A DNA stretch of 64,000 nt, from assembly GCF_020012125.1 (NCBI RefSeq), contig NZ_JAIFAG010000001.1, positions 4,402,001 to 4,466,000 on the forward strand, in the 5' to 3' direction. This DNA is from Hymenobacter psoromatis (GTDB taxonomy: Bacteria; Bacteroidota; Bacteroidia; Cytophagales; Hymenobacteraceae). Below the pieces are notes generated by a model that saw only the letters and a list, made by a program, of their open reading frames with translations, did no database searches and was not told the origin of the DNA. The position numbers were made by a program, and so were the translations under genes. Of this stretch, positions 24,655-34,059 are shown piece by piece (the stretch's first letter is position 1; every line of letters starts with the position of its first letter).

Positions 24655-25002
24655 ATGCCGCTTAATCTACACGAGGCCCCGCACGAAGCCACGGCCGCCC
24701 TCGACGCCGCGCTACTCAACTGCCCGCGCCCTACCCATTTCGGCGAGTACAGATTCGCTACTCCCCGGCAGCAGGAGGAAATCTACAAGCACCTGGGCAC
24801 CCATTACCTGACAGAGTTAGAATACAAGTGGTTGCTCTTCAAAATCGTGGAGTTCAATACCGAAGTAGCCGACGAGGTAATCTGCCAACTGGCCCGCATC
24901 ATCGATTACCGCCGGGCCCTGGGCCCGCTCCCAACACCACCCAGCCGCTACTACCCCGAGCAGCTACCCAAATTCGAAAAGCTTCGCACCTCCCGGCCAT
25001 GA
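24655..25002 (+). CDS. Hypothetical early mobile-element protein
   Basis: 115 residues, not recognised. It looks helical, with HYLTELEYKWLLFKIVEFNTE in the middle and a basic C-terminus. It is packed between the Cro-like gene (2-bp gap) and the next gene (ATGA overlap), so it belongs to the early operon. No motif suggests a function. Confidence 0.65.
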   Translation: MPLNLHEAPHEATAALDAALLNCPRPTHFGEYRFATPRQQEEIYKHLGTHYLTELEYKWLLFKIVEFNTEVADEVICQLARIIDYRRALGPLPTPPSRYYPEQLPKFEKLRTSRP

Positions 25003-25379
25003 CTGAGCTGACCACTACCACCGCCGACGGCCTGCACATCACCGTGCGGATGCCCGATAACCACGTATGGGTGCGTGAGTCGCTGGAAAGAGCCTGCGCC
25101 GCCGAGGCCCGCCGCCAGCTCGAAGCCGCCCCTACCCCCGACCCGGCCTACGCCGTGCCCCGCGCCGCCGCGCTGCTCGACCTGCACCCCGAAACCCTGC
25201 GCGACTACATGCGCCTGCCCGACGCCCACCCGCGCCGCCTGCACTACCTGCCCGGCGAGAGCAGCCGCGGCGACCGGGTGCTACTCTCCCAAATCCACGA
25301 CTGGCAGCGCCGCAACCGCACCGACGCCGAGCCAGCGGCCGCCGCTGCCCCGCGCCGCCGGGGCCGCCCCCGCGGCTAG
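24999..25379 (+). CDS. Hypothetical protein with helix-turn-helix-like segment
   Basis: 126 residues. The central part PRAAALLDLHPETLRDYMR followed by RLHYLPGESSRGDRVLLSQ resembles an excisionase/MerR-like HTH in which a residue motif after the turn specifies DNA contact. The N-terminus looks like a beta-rich domain, and the C-terminus is an Arg-rich tail (PRRRGRPRG). The start overlaps the previous stop codon. A DNA-binding role is inferred. Confidence 0.65.
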   Translation: MTELTTTTADGLHITVRMPDNHVWVRESLERACAAEARRQLEAAPTPDPAYAVPRAAALLDLHPETLRDYMRLPDAHPRRLHYLPGESSRGDRVLLSQIHDWQRRNRTDAEPAAAAAPRRRGRPRG

Positions 25380-25453
25380 CCGCCGGGCCCCATCTCAGAC
25401 CTATCACCACCACCCGGCAGCCTGCCCAGGCCGCCCGAATCCCTGTTTCCAAA

Positions 25454-26035
25454 ATGTCCCAGCTACTCCCCATCGTGGGCCCCGACAGCCCGGCCAATTC
25501 CATTATCGCCATCCTGCGGGCCAAGGTCAAAGACCAGCACCTGACCTGCGAGTTCACCGAGCAGCGCGGCGAGGACGCGCCCGCCCGCAGCTTCGCCCTC
25601 ACCTGCCAGGAACAGGTACACCCCGACCTGCCGCACGCCATTTCCCGGCTCACCCCGCACCTTTGCCTGCTTACCGAGCAGTTGGACGAAACGCCCGATT
25701 TCTGGCCCAGCGACGACGAGGAGCTACCCGCCCGCTTCGAGTCCTTTACCGTCACCGGCTTTGCGATGGGCAAAAACCAGGGCGGCGTTACCCTCGTCGG
25801 CCAGCGCGAGCTGACCGGCGGCCGGGTGCTCAATCTGGTCACGCCCTACCAGTCGTTCGACGACGAGCAAAGCAGCTACCCTTACGCCGGCCTGCTCGAA
25901 GCGACCCTGGCCACCGTCCTGGCCGAGGTCGAAGCGGCCCTGCGAGGCAAGTGCACCGATTACCGCCAGCTTGACCTGTTCGGGCCCGCTGCTACGGCCC
26001 CGGTGCCGGTGCTGCCCGTTTCCCCGATGGCATGA
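25454..26035 (+). CDS. Hypothetical mobile-element protein
   Basis: 193 residues, not recognised. It starts MSQLLPIVGPDSP and is acidic, with a beta-rich centre (ARFESFTVTGFAMG, GGVTLVGQRELTGGRVLNLV) and a helix rich in Glu/Leu near the end (GLLEATLATVLAEVEAAL). Its last four bases overlap the DUF1376 gene (ATGA), so the two are cotranslated. A role in replication is possible from position alone. Confidence 0.7.
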   Translation: MSQLLPIVGPDSPANSIIAILRAKVKDQHLTCEFTEQRGEDAPARSFALTCQEQVHPDLPHAISRLTPHLCLLTEQLDETPDFWPSDDEELPARFESFTVTGFAMGKNQGGVTLVGQRELTGGRVLNLVTPYQSFDDEQSSYPYAGLLEATLATVLAEVEAALRGKCTDYRQLDLFGPAATAPVPVLPVSPMA

Positions 26036-26892
26036 AGTCGCCCGCGTTCCAGCTCTATACCGGCGACTTCCTTAGCTCGCCCGACGTGCAGCTCATGGAA
26101 GCCCATGAGGTGGGCGCGTACTGTCTGCTGCTGTTCAATTCCTGGCAGTCCGACCGCCCCGGCTTCCTGCCCGACGACGAAAACCGCCTGCGCCGCACCG
26201 CCCGCCTCAACGCCCAGCAGTGGGCCGAAAGCCGCGACCTGCTGCTGGGCAAGTTCCCGCTGGCCCCCGACGACCCTACCCGCCGCTACAATCCGCGCCT
26301 GGCACAAGAGGCTGCAAAGCAAGCCGCTAAGCGTGAGCGCCTGGCTGCCAACGGCCGCAAGGGTGGCCGCCCCGCAAACCAATTGCTTTCCCAGGAAAAC
26401 CAACTGGTTTACCAAAGTCCACCCGCCGCGCCCGAAAATCCACCCGTAAAGCAAAAGCTTTCACCGGCTAAGCAAAAGCTTTCCGGCAAAAAGCAATTGC
26501 CCCCAAAAGAGAAAGCAAATGAAAAGGCTTTCAACTTCAATTTCACTACTTCTAACGAAGTAGAGGGAGAGGCTGACGCCCCTACTCCCGCCCCCAAATC
26601 AGAGAAAAAGAAGGCTACCCCACCCACGCTGGCCGAGGTGCAGGCCTACGCCGCCGACCAGCACCCCGGCAGCGCCGATGCCCCGGCCGAGGCCGCCGCC
26701 TTCGTGGACCACTACGCCAGCAACGGCTGGCGCGTGAGCGGCAAAACCCAGATGGTCGACTGGCGCGCCGCCTTCCGCAACTGGATGCGCCGCCGCCCGC
26801 AATTCCAAACCGCCCGGCCCGGCGGCAGCCAGGCTACCCCAACCCGCGCCCGCACCGCCCCCAAATCCACCGACCCCACCCGCTGGAGCTAA
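26032..26892 (+). CDS. DUF1376 domain replication-module protein
   Basis: 286 residues. The N-terminal DUF1376 pattern is MKSPAFQLYTGDFLSSPDVQ, then EVGAYCLLLFNSWQSD and LPDDENRLRRTARL. The middle 80 residues are low-complexity and Lys/Pro-rich with repeated KQKLS units, and a short C-terminal domain has FVDHYASNGWRVSGKTQMVDW. DUF1376 proteins are phage or plasmid replication-initiation or helicase-loader partners. The DnaB gene starts 6 bp downstream, which supports such a role. Confidence 0.85.
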   Translation: MKSPAFQLYTGDFLSSPDVQLMEAHEVGAYCLLLFNSWQSDRPGFLPDDENRLRRTARLNAQQWAESRDLLLGKFPLAPDDPTRRYNPRLAQEAAKQAAKRERLAANGRKGGRPANQLLSQENQLVYQSPPAAPENPPVKQKLSPAKQKLSGKKQLPPKEKANEKAFNFNFTTSNEVEGEADAPTPAPKSEKKKATPPTLAEVQAYAADQHPGSADAPAEAAAFVDHYASNGWRVSGKTQMVDWRAAFRNWMRRRPQFQTARPGGSQATPTRARTAPKSTDPTRWS

Positions 26893-26898
26893 CTTCCT

Positions 26899-28329
26899 AT
26901 GACCTCACCCAACCAAACCCGCCGGGTAGCCGAGCCCGCCCGCCGCGCTACCGTCTCCATTCCCACCGCCGGCCACCTGCCGCCCCAGGCCCTCGACTTG
27001 GAAGCCGCCGTGCTCGGCGCGGCCCTGCTCGAGGCCCCCGCCCAGTTCACCCTGCTGGCCACGCTCACCACCGAGGAAGTATTTTACCTGGCTGCCCATC
27101 AGCAGGTGTACCTGGCCATCCGCGACCTGGTGCAGGCCGGCCAGCACGCCGACCTGCTTACCGTAGTGGCCCAGCTACGCCACCGCGGCACCCTCGAACG
27201 CACCGGGGGCCCCGGCTTCGTAGCCGGGCTGACTACCAAAATCAACTCGGCTGCCCACCTCGAAACGCACTGCCGCCTGCTCCAGGAGCAGCACGCCCGC
27301 CGCGTCATCATCCGCGCCGGCACCGGGCTGGCCACCTACGGCTACGACGATACCCGCGACCCGCTGGAGCTGCTGGCCGACGCCCAAACCCACCTCACCA
27401 CCCTGCACCGCACCCTCGAAACCCGCCCCGGCCAGACCGCCGCCGCCGCCTTCGCGCCCACCTTTGACCGCCTGGCCCAGGCTGTGCAGCAAAAAGGCCT
27501 GACCGGCATCCCTACCGGCCTCACCCAACTCGATGGCCTGACGGGTGGCTGGCAGCCCGGCGACCTCATCATCCTGGCGGCCCGCCCCGCGATGGGTAAA
27601 ACCGCTGCCCTGCTTCACTTCGCCCGCACCGCCGCCCTCGACCACAACCAGCACGCGGCCATTTTCAGCCTCGAAATGCCCACGCTGCAGCTCATGCAGC
27701 GCATGATTGCCAGCGAGGTACCCGGCTACTCCAACTCCGACCTGCGCCGCGGCAACCTCCCCGGCGGCCTCGACCAGGTAGCCAGCATCCGCGACCAGGC
27801 CCAGCGCCTGCGCACCCACGGCCACCAACTGCACATCGATGACACGCCCGGCCTGAGCATTCAGCAGCTGCGCGCCAAGTGCGCCCGCCTCCACGCCCAG
27901 CACCCGCTGGGCCTGGTATTGGTCGACTACATCCAACTCATGCGCGGCGATACCAAAGGCAACCGTGAGCAGGAAGTAGGCAGCATCAGCCGGGGCCTCA
28001 AGGAACTAGCCAAAGAGCTAAACGCCCCTGTCATCGCTCTCAGCCAACTCTCCCGCGACGTAGAAAAGCGCGGCGGCGAGAAGCGCCCCCTCCTCAGTGA
28101 CCTACGCGAAAGCGGCAGCCTGGAGCAGGACGCCGACTGCATCGTTTTCATGTGGCGCGGCGAGTATTACAACATTACAGAGTATGAAGACGGCACTGCT
28201 ACTGCTGATACCGTGCTGTTCGACATAGCCAAACACCGTAATGGGGCCACTGACGAGGTAGTTGCTACTTGCTCGATGCGACGGGGCGTATTTAACGACT
28301 TACTACCAATCAGCAATTCAACGCAATAG
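26899..28329 (+). CDS. dnaB: Replicative DNA helicase DnaB
   Basis: 476 residues, the size of bacterial DnaB. The N-terminal DnaB domain (PPQALDLEAAVLGAALLE) is followed by the RecA-like motor: Walker A ARPAMGKTAALLH, IFSLEMPTLQLMQRM, Walker B LVLVDYIQLMRG, then ALSQLSRDVEKR and DLRESGSLEQDADCI. It unwinds DNA at replication forks. As this copy lies in an early operon behind a repressor, it is the element's own helicase rather than the chromosomal housekeeping gene. Confidence 0.95.
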   Translation: MTSPNQTRRVAEPARRATVSIPTAGHLPPQALDLEAAVLGAALLEAPAQFTLLATLTTEEVFYLAAHQQVYLAIRDLVQAGQHADLLTVVAQLRHRGTLERTGGPGFVAGLTTKINSAAHLETHCRLLQEQHARRVIIRAGTGLATYGYDDTRDPLELLADAQTHLTTLHRTLETRPGQTAAAAFAPTFDRLAQAVQQKGLTGIPTGLTQLDGLTGGWQPGDLIILAARPAMGKTAALLHFARTAALDHNQHAAIFSLEMPTLQLMQRMIASEVPGYSNSDLRRGNLPGGLDQVASIRDQAQRLRTHGHQLHIDDTPGLSIQQLRAKCARLHAQHPLGLVLVDYIQLMRGDTKGNREQEVGSISRGLKELAKELNAPVIALSQLSRDVEKRGGEKRPLLSDLRESGSLEQDADCIVFMWRGEYYNITEYEDGTATADTVLFDIAKHRNGATDEVVATCSMRRGVFNDLLPISNSTQ

Positions 28330-28358
28330 ACTTCTTTGGACGGAGAATTAAGTTTCAG

Positions 28359-28610
28359 CTATGGGCAATCTATTGAATTGTGGAATGCACAATCCTTGTC
28401 ATCAGAAAAGTACTGCTCTGTGCCATTCGGTCCAACACAACAATATGTACGCCTAGGAGCAACCTTTATCAAGGCATTTTTTGAGGATGAACTAAGCGAA
28501 AAAGAATCTATCTGCAGGCCTGACAAATCAGGATGGCTTGATATAAAGGCTTCCATTACCTTCGTAAGGGCCTTTATTGCTTTGTGTTTGGCGCCTTGTT
28601 TTCTTTTCAT
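28359..28610 (-). CDS. Small hypothetical protein (uncertain)
   Basis: 83 residues, Lys-rich at the start (MKRKQGAKHKAIKALTKVM) with a Cys-containing tail. An overlapping frame on the + strand (28336-28626) is equally open. The minus-strand version has the more natural composition and lies just upstream of the minus-strand surface operon. AT-rich like that operon. Neither frame has other support. Confidence 0.35.
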   Translation of the reverse strand: MKRKQGAKHKAIKALTKVMEAFISSHPDLSGLQIDSFSLSSSSKNALIKVAPRRTYCCVGPNGTEQYFSDDKDCAFHNSIDCP

Positions 28611-28649
28611 TATTGAAAGACCTTAGGTAAAATAATGGTTAGACAGCAG

Positions 28650-29390
28650 CTATCTTTTATATAAAAAGACAGTTGTACTAGCAGTTGGGTCTGGAGCCCC
28701 AGGATTGGCTGTTGTAGCGGTAATCGTTAAGTCTCCTTGGTAATTGACCCCGCCAGGTGAATAACGGATACGTGCTATACCGTTTGCATCACTGCTTGCC
28801 TGCCGAATATTATTTACGAATGCTCCCGCAAGTGTAAGGGGTCCGGCAGGGTTACTGGGATAATACACGTTAAATATGATAGGTGTACCGACACTTGGCT
28901 TGCGACCGTTATCAAGCTTTACTGTAGCGGTAATTATGAGTTCGCTATTAATCCTGTTAGAGATAGCGAAAGAATCGACAGTAACAGTGATACTATTTGG
29001 ATACGCGCGCTGAAAGGACACTAACGCCTTGTCCTTCGCGGTGATGCCATAAGCCTTTGCAGAAACAATAGCAGTCCCGACTGTGGTGCTGGTTAACTCT
29101 GCTGTAGCAGTAAAATTGTCGCTGGCCTCGCGGAGCACACTGTCCCCCTTGCCCTCTTTAAAGGAACCCAAAGTAGTTTTAAATACAACGGTTCGCTTTG
29201 CCCTTGTCGCATCGGAAGAGATGTGCGCTTTGATTTCAGTCGGTGTACTGCCATCAGCCGCGCCTGATACTGTAATATTATCCAGTGTAAGTAAGCTTGG
29301 GTCAGGATTATTGTATTTATCTGCTCTGTAGCACGTAGTAATGACCATGCATAGCAAAAGACCAAGTAGAAGAGAACGATGGATTTTCAT
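28650..29390 (-). CDS. Ig-like domain secreted protein or lipoprotein
   Basis: 246 residues. A hydrophobic signal (SLLLGLLLCMVITTC) ends at a Cys that could be lipidated. Two bacterial Ig-like (Big_1/invasin type) repeats follow: the first has AADGSTPTEIKAHISSDATRAKRTVVF, the second DNGRKPSVGTPIIFNVYY with SSDANGIARIRYSP. This suggests a surface or periplasmic adhesin-like protein. Its ATG overlaps the stop of the upstream surface gene (ATGA). It is clearly lower in GC than the chromosomal genes. Confidence 0.75.
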   Translation of the reverse strand: MKIHRSLLLGLLLCMVITTCYRADKYNNPDPSLLTLDNITVSGAADGSTPTEIKAHISSDATRAKRTVVFKTTLGSFKEGKGDSVLREASDNFTATAELTSTTVGTAIVSAKAYGITAKDKALVSFQRAYPNSITVTVDSFAISNRINSELIITATVKLDNGRKPSVGTPIIFNVYYPSNPAGPLTLAGAFVNNIRQASSDANGIARIRYSPGGVNYQGDLTITATTANPGAPDPTASTTVFLYKR

Positions 29391-31636
29391 AGCTTGAACA
29401 ATGCACTTATGCCCCCAAAAAGGTCTTTAAGGTCGAGGTCAAGCGAAACTCCAATAAATGCAGACGCTGTTACAGGGCGACTGTCAGATAAAGGATTTGG
29501 GTCAACCTCCTTAAATAAAACGCTACCAGCCGTAATTCTTAAGTAGTTATTAAGCCGATACCCCAAGCCTATCAATAAGCTTGTTTTGCCAAAAAAATCT
29601 TCCCGTTGGTTCGTTATTGCCAACGATTTCAAAGTTAGCCCAGACATAAAAGATAAGTGATGACGTAAGCTCTTATGCTGAATCATACGCCATGGAATGT
29701 TTTTATCCATAGCGCGGAAGCCAATATTAAAACCAAGGTATGGTGACAGGTCCTTAGGGCCAAAAGACTTACTAAATGGCTCTTGACGGTCGAATATCGC
29801 GATGAAGCCAAAGTCCGGCATAATGCGAAGTTTGCTTTCGCTAACAAGATTAAGAATGGAACTAGACCCGACAGCAGCCAGCCTAACATCTGGTCCAATT
29901 AATTTCTTCTCTAACCTAGTTTTCGACGCCGCTTCTGCTTCAGCTATGGAATGTATATTCTGGGAAACAGTACTCAGGCCCAGTTTATAGGCCTCGATTT
30001 GTAGAATAAGCGCACCGATATCAGTGCTAAGCGCAGGTGTAAGAATTTGCACCTTTTTAATGAATTCAAGTGCGGTGTTTAAGCTGGCAATACTGGATTT
30101 TATATTGGCTTGTTGAAGTAGATATTCAGTAGGCTTAACAGTCTCAGGCAGGTTGGCTATAGAAGAAAGTCCCGCTGCAACTGCCTGCCGCCGCTTGTTG
30201 TCAGTTTCACCTAAAAATACAAGAGTATTAAGTAATTGCTCACGAACGGTTAAATCCTTTATGCCCTTATCCTCGCAGGGGCAAGCAATTGCACTTTGCA
30301 TACAGTAGGTTAAGGGGCCATTTTTAAAACTAACCGCGTCTTGGGAAGTAAGAGCATTTGTTATCAACTGTTGCTTTACTTGAATGAGCGCGTAGTTTCC
30401 CATCACGCTGTTGTCAGCATCCAACCACTTACCATCGTATGCTTTCGCATCTGGCAATGCCACTACTTGGGTACCATGCTGCGAAAAGGTTAACTTACCC
30501 ACATCCACCATTCCTAGAAAATTCGCTGGTTTTTGGGAGTCATATGCTAAAACTTGTACCAAATATGTCCCATCAGACGCCAAATCAATGCTGTTGCCTT
30601 TGGTGTCGAGTGTATTGAGAGTCAAGTGTTGGCCATCAGTGCTAATACGCGGCAAAATGTCGGCAACAACCAGCGTACTATTAGGTTTGTCAGGGTCGTA
30701 TTTATTAGTAAAGGGTAAATTACCAAGTATACTCTGATAACGACGAGGTGAAGAAGCTGAAGGCGGAGCGGATAAAGCCTTCAAATCATTTGAGTTAGGA
30801 GGTGGTGAAGCGACGGGCGAGAAAAATAATTTGTATTCAGGAACAATCTGTGGCCGACTAACATCAATTTGGTAACTTACATGATTATTGTAGGCATCAA
30901 AATGTATTTGAAAAGAGTAAAGAGCATTAACAAAATCATCAAATGATTCATAATCATTTGATGTTAGTAAATTTTTGAGGAACAGTTTATTTGGATTTTG
31001 GTATCTATTAATAATATTTCGACGATGCAATAAAGCGGCCTCATCAAGCGAACCCATTCTGGTAACAGCATTAGGCGCAGCAGTCTGTATTACAAAAATA
31101 AGCTGTCCTATTTCTAATAGTGTTTGGGCATCTTCACCGTTGGGCGTCAAAAGTAGAATTTTATATTCTCGTCCTGGCTCAAGAGGAGGAACGTCGAGCG
31201 TAATTTCAGTATGGTTTCCCTTTATTATTGTCGTAACTCTCTCAGATTGTTGAGCAATCAGACCATTGCCTTTTTTGAAATCTTTATAAGGAAGACTTTT
31301 GCGCTCTTTTCTACGCTCCTTCCAAGTTTGTTTATTGTGCAAGTAAGAATAATAGTCTCGTCGCTTAACTTTTAAATTGCCTTGAGCATCAACTGGAATG
31401 ACAACAAATCTATCAACTTCAACGCGTCCAGGCAGAATGCATTTCAAGTAAAAGCATTGGTCAAATGGCATTGGCTGGTTTGCAGAGAAGGAAATAGTAT
31501 CGCTATCAATCCGGCTGCTTCGGGGACATGGTGCGCCCACAGGCACTATAACGTACTGTGCCTTCGCTGTGAAAGCAAGTGCACTGAAAACGCATAGTAA
31601 TACTGAGAGGCTGGTGAAGTATTTATTTAGATTCAT
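29387..31636 (-). CDS. Large secreted, outer-membrane-like protein of unknown function
   Basis: About 749 residues. The start is placed at MNLNKYFTSLSVLLCVFSALAFTAKAQ (ATG 31636), a proper signal peptide; frame further upstream is ignored. The middle is mixed and helical. The final 170 residues alternate strands (YLGFNIGFRAMD, SLLIGLGYRLNNYLRITAGSV) and end in a Phe/Leu-rich strand, as for an outer-membrane barrel. Cys pairs occur in CPCEDKG. It is coupled to the Ig-like gene downstream. No known family was recognised. AT-rich. Confidence 0.7.
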   Translation of the reverse strand: MNLNKYFTSLSVLLCVFSALAFTAKAQYVIVPVGAPCPRSSRIDSDTISFSANQPMPFDQCFYLKCILPGRVEVDRFVVIPVDAQGNLKVKRRDYYSYLHNKQTWKERRKERKSLPYKDFKKGNGLIAQQSERVTTIIKGNHTEITLDVPPLEPGREYKILLLTPNGEDAQTLLEIGQLIFVIQTAAPNAVTRMGSLDEAALLHRRNIINRYQNPNKLFLKNLLTSNDYESFDDFVNALYSFQIHFDAYNNHVSYQIDVSRPQIVPEYKLFFSPVASPPPNSNDLKALSAPPSASSPRRYQSILGNLPFTNKYDPDKPNSTLVVADILPRISTDGQHLTLNTLDTKGNSIDLASDGTYLVQVLAYDSQKPANFLGMVDVGKLTFSQHGTQVVALPDAKAYDGKWLDADNSVMGNYALIQVKQQLITNALTSQDAVSFKNGPLTYCMQSAIACPCEDKGIKDLTVREQLLNTLVFLGETDNKRRQAVAAGLSSIANLPETVKPTEYLLQQANIKSSIASLNTALEFIKKVQILTPALSTDIGALILQIEAYKLGLSTVSQNIHSIAEAEAASKTRLEKKLIGPDVRLAAVGSSSILNLVSESKLRIMPDFGFIAIFDRQEPFSKSFGPKDLSPYLGFNIGFRAMDKNIPWRMIQHKSLRHHLSFMSGLTLKSLAITNQREDFFGKTSLLIGLGYRLNNYLRITAGSVLFKEVDPNPLSDSRPVTASAFIGVSLDLDLKDLFGGISALFKL

Positions 31637-31862
31637 GCTATATAAACAAGTTGTCAGAAGCACGCTACTTATCAGGATTGTAACACCTAGTATCGCTTTT
31701 GCAGACGCTTCGGCTGAATAATTACCATACTGCTGCAGTTTAGGCAAAACAAGTGTTTTACCTCTGTATTCGCATCAGTGTCAGCACTGAATTTGTCTCA
31801 GAACATTTATTCTAGCCTATGCCAATGGCGCTGTATCTTGGCTGCTAAGTACCCGTGGTTAA

Positions 31863-32500
31863 TTAGTTTATGTTAAATTTTGAGAAATTTATTCTCCATA
31901 AATTTCCTACTTGCGCTAAGCAACGATTAACTGCGTAGAAAAGAGTATCCTTATTAAAGTAGTCACCTGGGTCAAGCTGTTCTTTCTTTAATTTACGCCA
32001 AAGTGTTTCCGCAATATTGAGGTGTGGCGAATAAGTAGGTAAATAAAATATACGTAATCCGCGGGCTTCCCAAAAAGGTAATTGCTGCTGGATTAGCTGC
32101 GCTTTGTGGATACTTGCATTATCTACCACAATTACTGTTGGCTTTCGAATCTTAAAAGATAATTCTTCTAGTTGTGTAAAGATAAAATTTGCGCTAATAA
32201 TCGTTTCCGTTGTTAACCAATGGGTTTGATTGCGTCGGCTAATAAGTCCCCAAATATTGATTTTATAGCCTTTCTCAACTGGTATGAAAACTTCTTCTCC
32301 TAGGAACTGCCACCCGTAGGGCACGTAGCCCGTACTGCACACATGGCTTTCATCTCCGTAAAATAAGTTTAGAAAACCTTGCTCGCAAAGTATCTCTAAT
32401 TCAGTTAATTGCGCCTTCTTTAAGGCATATAAATCCGGGCAGGGCTTGCCTTTACAGCGCCTTCTTATTCGCTTATATCGTCCGTCAAGACTTTTAAAAA
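31863..32500 (-). CDS. IS630 transposase, ORF B (DDE catalytic part, -1 frame)
   Basis: Read in the -1 frame after the slippery site it gives SLDGRYKRIRRRCKGKPCPD, the junction expected in IS630 transposases, and then the DDE residues: FYGDESHV (first Asp), VIVVDNASIHKA (second Asp) and SPHLNIAETLW (Glu). The GTG at 32342 would be an internal start without the first Asp. The stop codon lies in the left inverted repeat. The element looks complete and potentially active. Confidence 0.8.
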
Positions 32501-32884
32501 AGATTTAAAGGTGCTCAAGCTAACCGATTTGTTAGTTTCCTGTTCCCATTCCGCTTTAGCCGTTTCAATACGTTGTCTATTTGCTTTGATAGCTTGCAAA
32601 ACAGACTCTTTATCCTCCACTACGCTTACTACTGCTTTGCGCCCGCGTCCAGTCTTTGTTTGTAGTCCCTCAATACCCTCCTCTTGATAGCGTTTTGTCC
32701 ACCCATTAACACTTACATAAGTCATAGCCGTAAACTTGGCTACTTGCTCTGAGGTGAGCCCGATAGCTTTTAATAAAATCACTTCGCATCTAGCACGAAA
32801 ACAGGGCGTCTTTCCCGTTCTAGCTCCTTGTTCTAAGGCTGACTTTTCAGATTTACTCAGTAAGGGGGTATTAACTCTTGACAT
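32465..32884 (-). CDS. IS630 transposase, ORF A (DNA-binding part)
   Basis: 139 residues: an HTH region with LTSEQVAKFTAMTYVSVNGW, then a linker and a second HTH-like part ending at TDDISE. It is the zero-frame product; the catalytic part is in the -1 frame. The slippery heptamer T TTT TTA (minus strand, 32501-32495), in phase with codons TCT TTT TTA, precedes the stop by about ten codons. Confidence 0.85.
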   Translation of the reverse strand: MSRVNTPLLSKSEKSALEQGARTGKTPCFRARCEVILLKAIGLTSEQVAKFTAMTYVSVNGWTKRYQEEGIEGLQTKTGRGRKAVVSVVEDKESVLQAIKANRQRIETAKAEWEQETNKSVSLSTFKSFLKVLTDDISE

Positions 32885-32932
32885 GATGCAAAGCTAATCA
32901 TTATAATATAAACTAATTAGCAACGAGTACTT

Positions 32933-34024
32933 ATGGCAGATTCCACGCTTTCTACCCTAGCCGAGCGCATCGGCTTCCTGCACGAGCGCACCCAGCAGGC
33001 TGCCGCGCAGCAGGTCAACTACTGGCTTACGCTGCGCAACTGGCTTATCGGCTGGTACATCACTGAGTACGAGCAGCAGGGGGCCGACCGCGCCGCCTAC
33101 GGCACCCGCCTCATGCCCGAGCTGGCCCGCCGCCTGCAGGCCGTGCGCGGCCTCTCCGCCCAGCAACTTTACCGCTGCGTAGACTTCTACCGTACCTACC
33201 CCGCAATTCTCTCAACAGTGTCGAGAGAATTGCCCGCGCTAGGTTTGCCAGCCTTACCCGCCGCCGCCGCTGCGGCCCCCACCCCCTCCAACGGCTTGGC
33301 CCCCGGGTTGCTGCTCAGCCGGTTCAGCTTCTCCCACTTCTTGGAGCTGCTACCCCTTACCAACCCGCTGCAGCGGGCTTTCTACGAAGTACAGGCCGTC
33401 AAAAACAGCTGGTCCGTGCGCGAGCTAAAGCGAGCCGTTGACTCGATGCTTTACGAGCGTACCGGCCTCTCCACCGACAAGGCCGGCGTGCTCGCCGGCC
33501 ACGCCGGCACCCAGCCCCTGGCCGTGGCCGATGTGGTAAAAAACCCCTATGTCCTGGAATTCCTGGGCCTGGAGGAGCGCCCCAGCTACAGCGAAAGCGA
33601 CCTGGAAACGGCCATCATTGCCCACCTCCAAACCTTCCTCGTGGAGCTGGGCCGCGGCTTCTGCTTCGAGGCCCGCCAAAAGCGCCTCACCTTCGACAAC
33701 GAGCACTACTTCATCGACCTCGTTTTCTACCACCGCATCCTAAAGTGCCACGTCCTGGTCGACCTCAAAATCGGGGCATTCAGCCACGCCGACGCCGGCC
33801 AGATGAACGTCTACCTCAACTACTACCGCGAGAACGAGATGACGCCCGGCGACAACCCGCCCGTGGGCCTCATCCTCTGCGCCCAGAAAAACGATACGCT
33901 GGTGCGCTACGCCACCTCCGGCCTCTCCGAGCAGCTGTTCGTCAGCAAGTATCGCCTCAACCTACCCTCCGAAGCAGAATTGCAGGCCATCATTCAGGAG
34001 CAGCAGGCCCGACTATCTGAATAG
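32933..34024 (+). CDS. YhcG-type PD-(D/E)XK nuclease domain protein (DUF1016)
   Basis: 363 residues. An N-terminal DUF1016 helical DNA-binding part (VNYWLTLRNWLIGWYITEYEQQG) is followed by a C-terminal nuclease domain with the PD-(D/E)XK-like core HYFIDLVFYHRILKCHVLVDLK and GQMNVYLNYYRENE. Family members are nucleases linked to restriction and mobile elements. A Pro/Ala-rich linker of about 20 residues lies at 105-125. An IS630 copy ends 13 bp upstream. GC-rich, unlike the surface operon on the far side of that IS. Confidence 0.9.
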   Translation: MADSTLSTLAERIGFLHERTQQAAAQQVNYWLTLRNWLIGWYITEYEQQGADRAAYGTRLMPELARRLQAVRGLSAQQLYRCVDFYRTYPAILSTVSRELPALGLPALPAAAAAAPTPSNGLAPGLLLSRFSFSHFLELLPLTNPLQRAFYEVQAVKNSWSVRELKRAVDSMLYERTGLSTDKAGVLAGHAGTQPLAVADVVKNPYVLEFLGLEERPSYSESDLETAIIAHLQTFLVELGRGFCFEARQKRLTFDNEHYFIDLVFYHRILKCHVLVDLKIGAFSHADAGQMNVYLNYYRENEMTPGDNPPVGLILCAQKNDTLVRYATSGLSEQLFVSKYRLNLPSEAELQAIIQEQQARLSE

Positions 34025-34059
34025 GAGCATGGTAATTGCTCCAACTTTTATTTATAAAA

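Larger units (their letters stand above)
31860..32919 (-). mobile_element. IS630-family insertion sequence
   Basis: The element is about 1.06 kb. Terminal inverted repeats read ATTAGTTTATGTTA at the left (from 31862) and, reverse-complemented, ATTAGTTTATATTA at the right (to 32917). Both are flanked by TA (31860-31861 and 32918-32919), the target duplication of IS630/Tc1-type elements. It lies between the surface operon and the YhcG-type gene, 13 bp before the latter's start codon, so it may have displaced that gene's promoter. Confidence 0.85.

Noticed and set aside
28336..28626. + strand gene directly after dnaB
   Set aside because: TTG start, hydrophobic odd C-terminus and overlap with an equally open minus-strand frame; no support for it.
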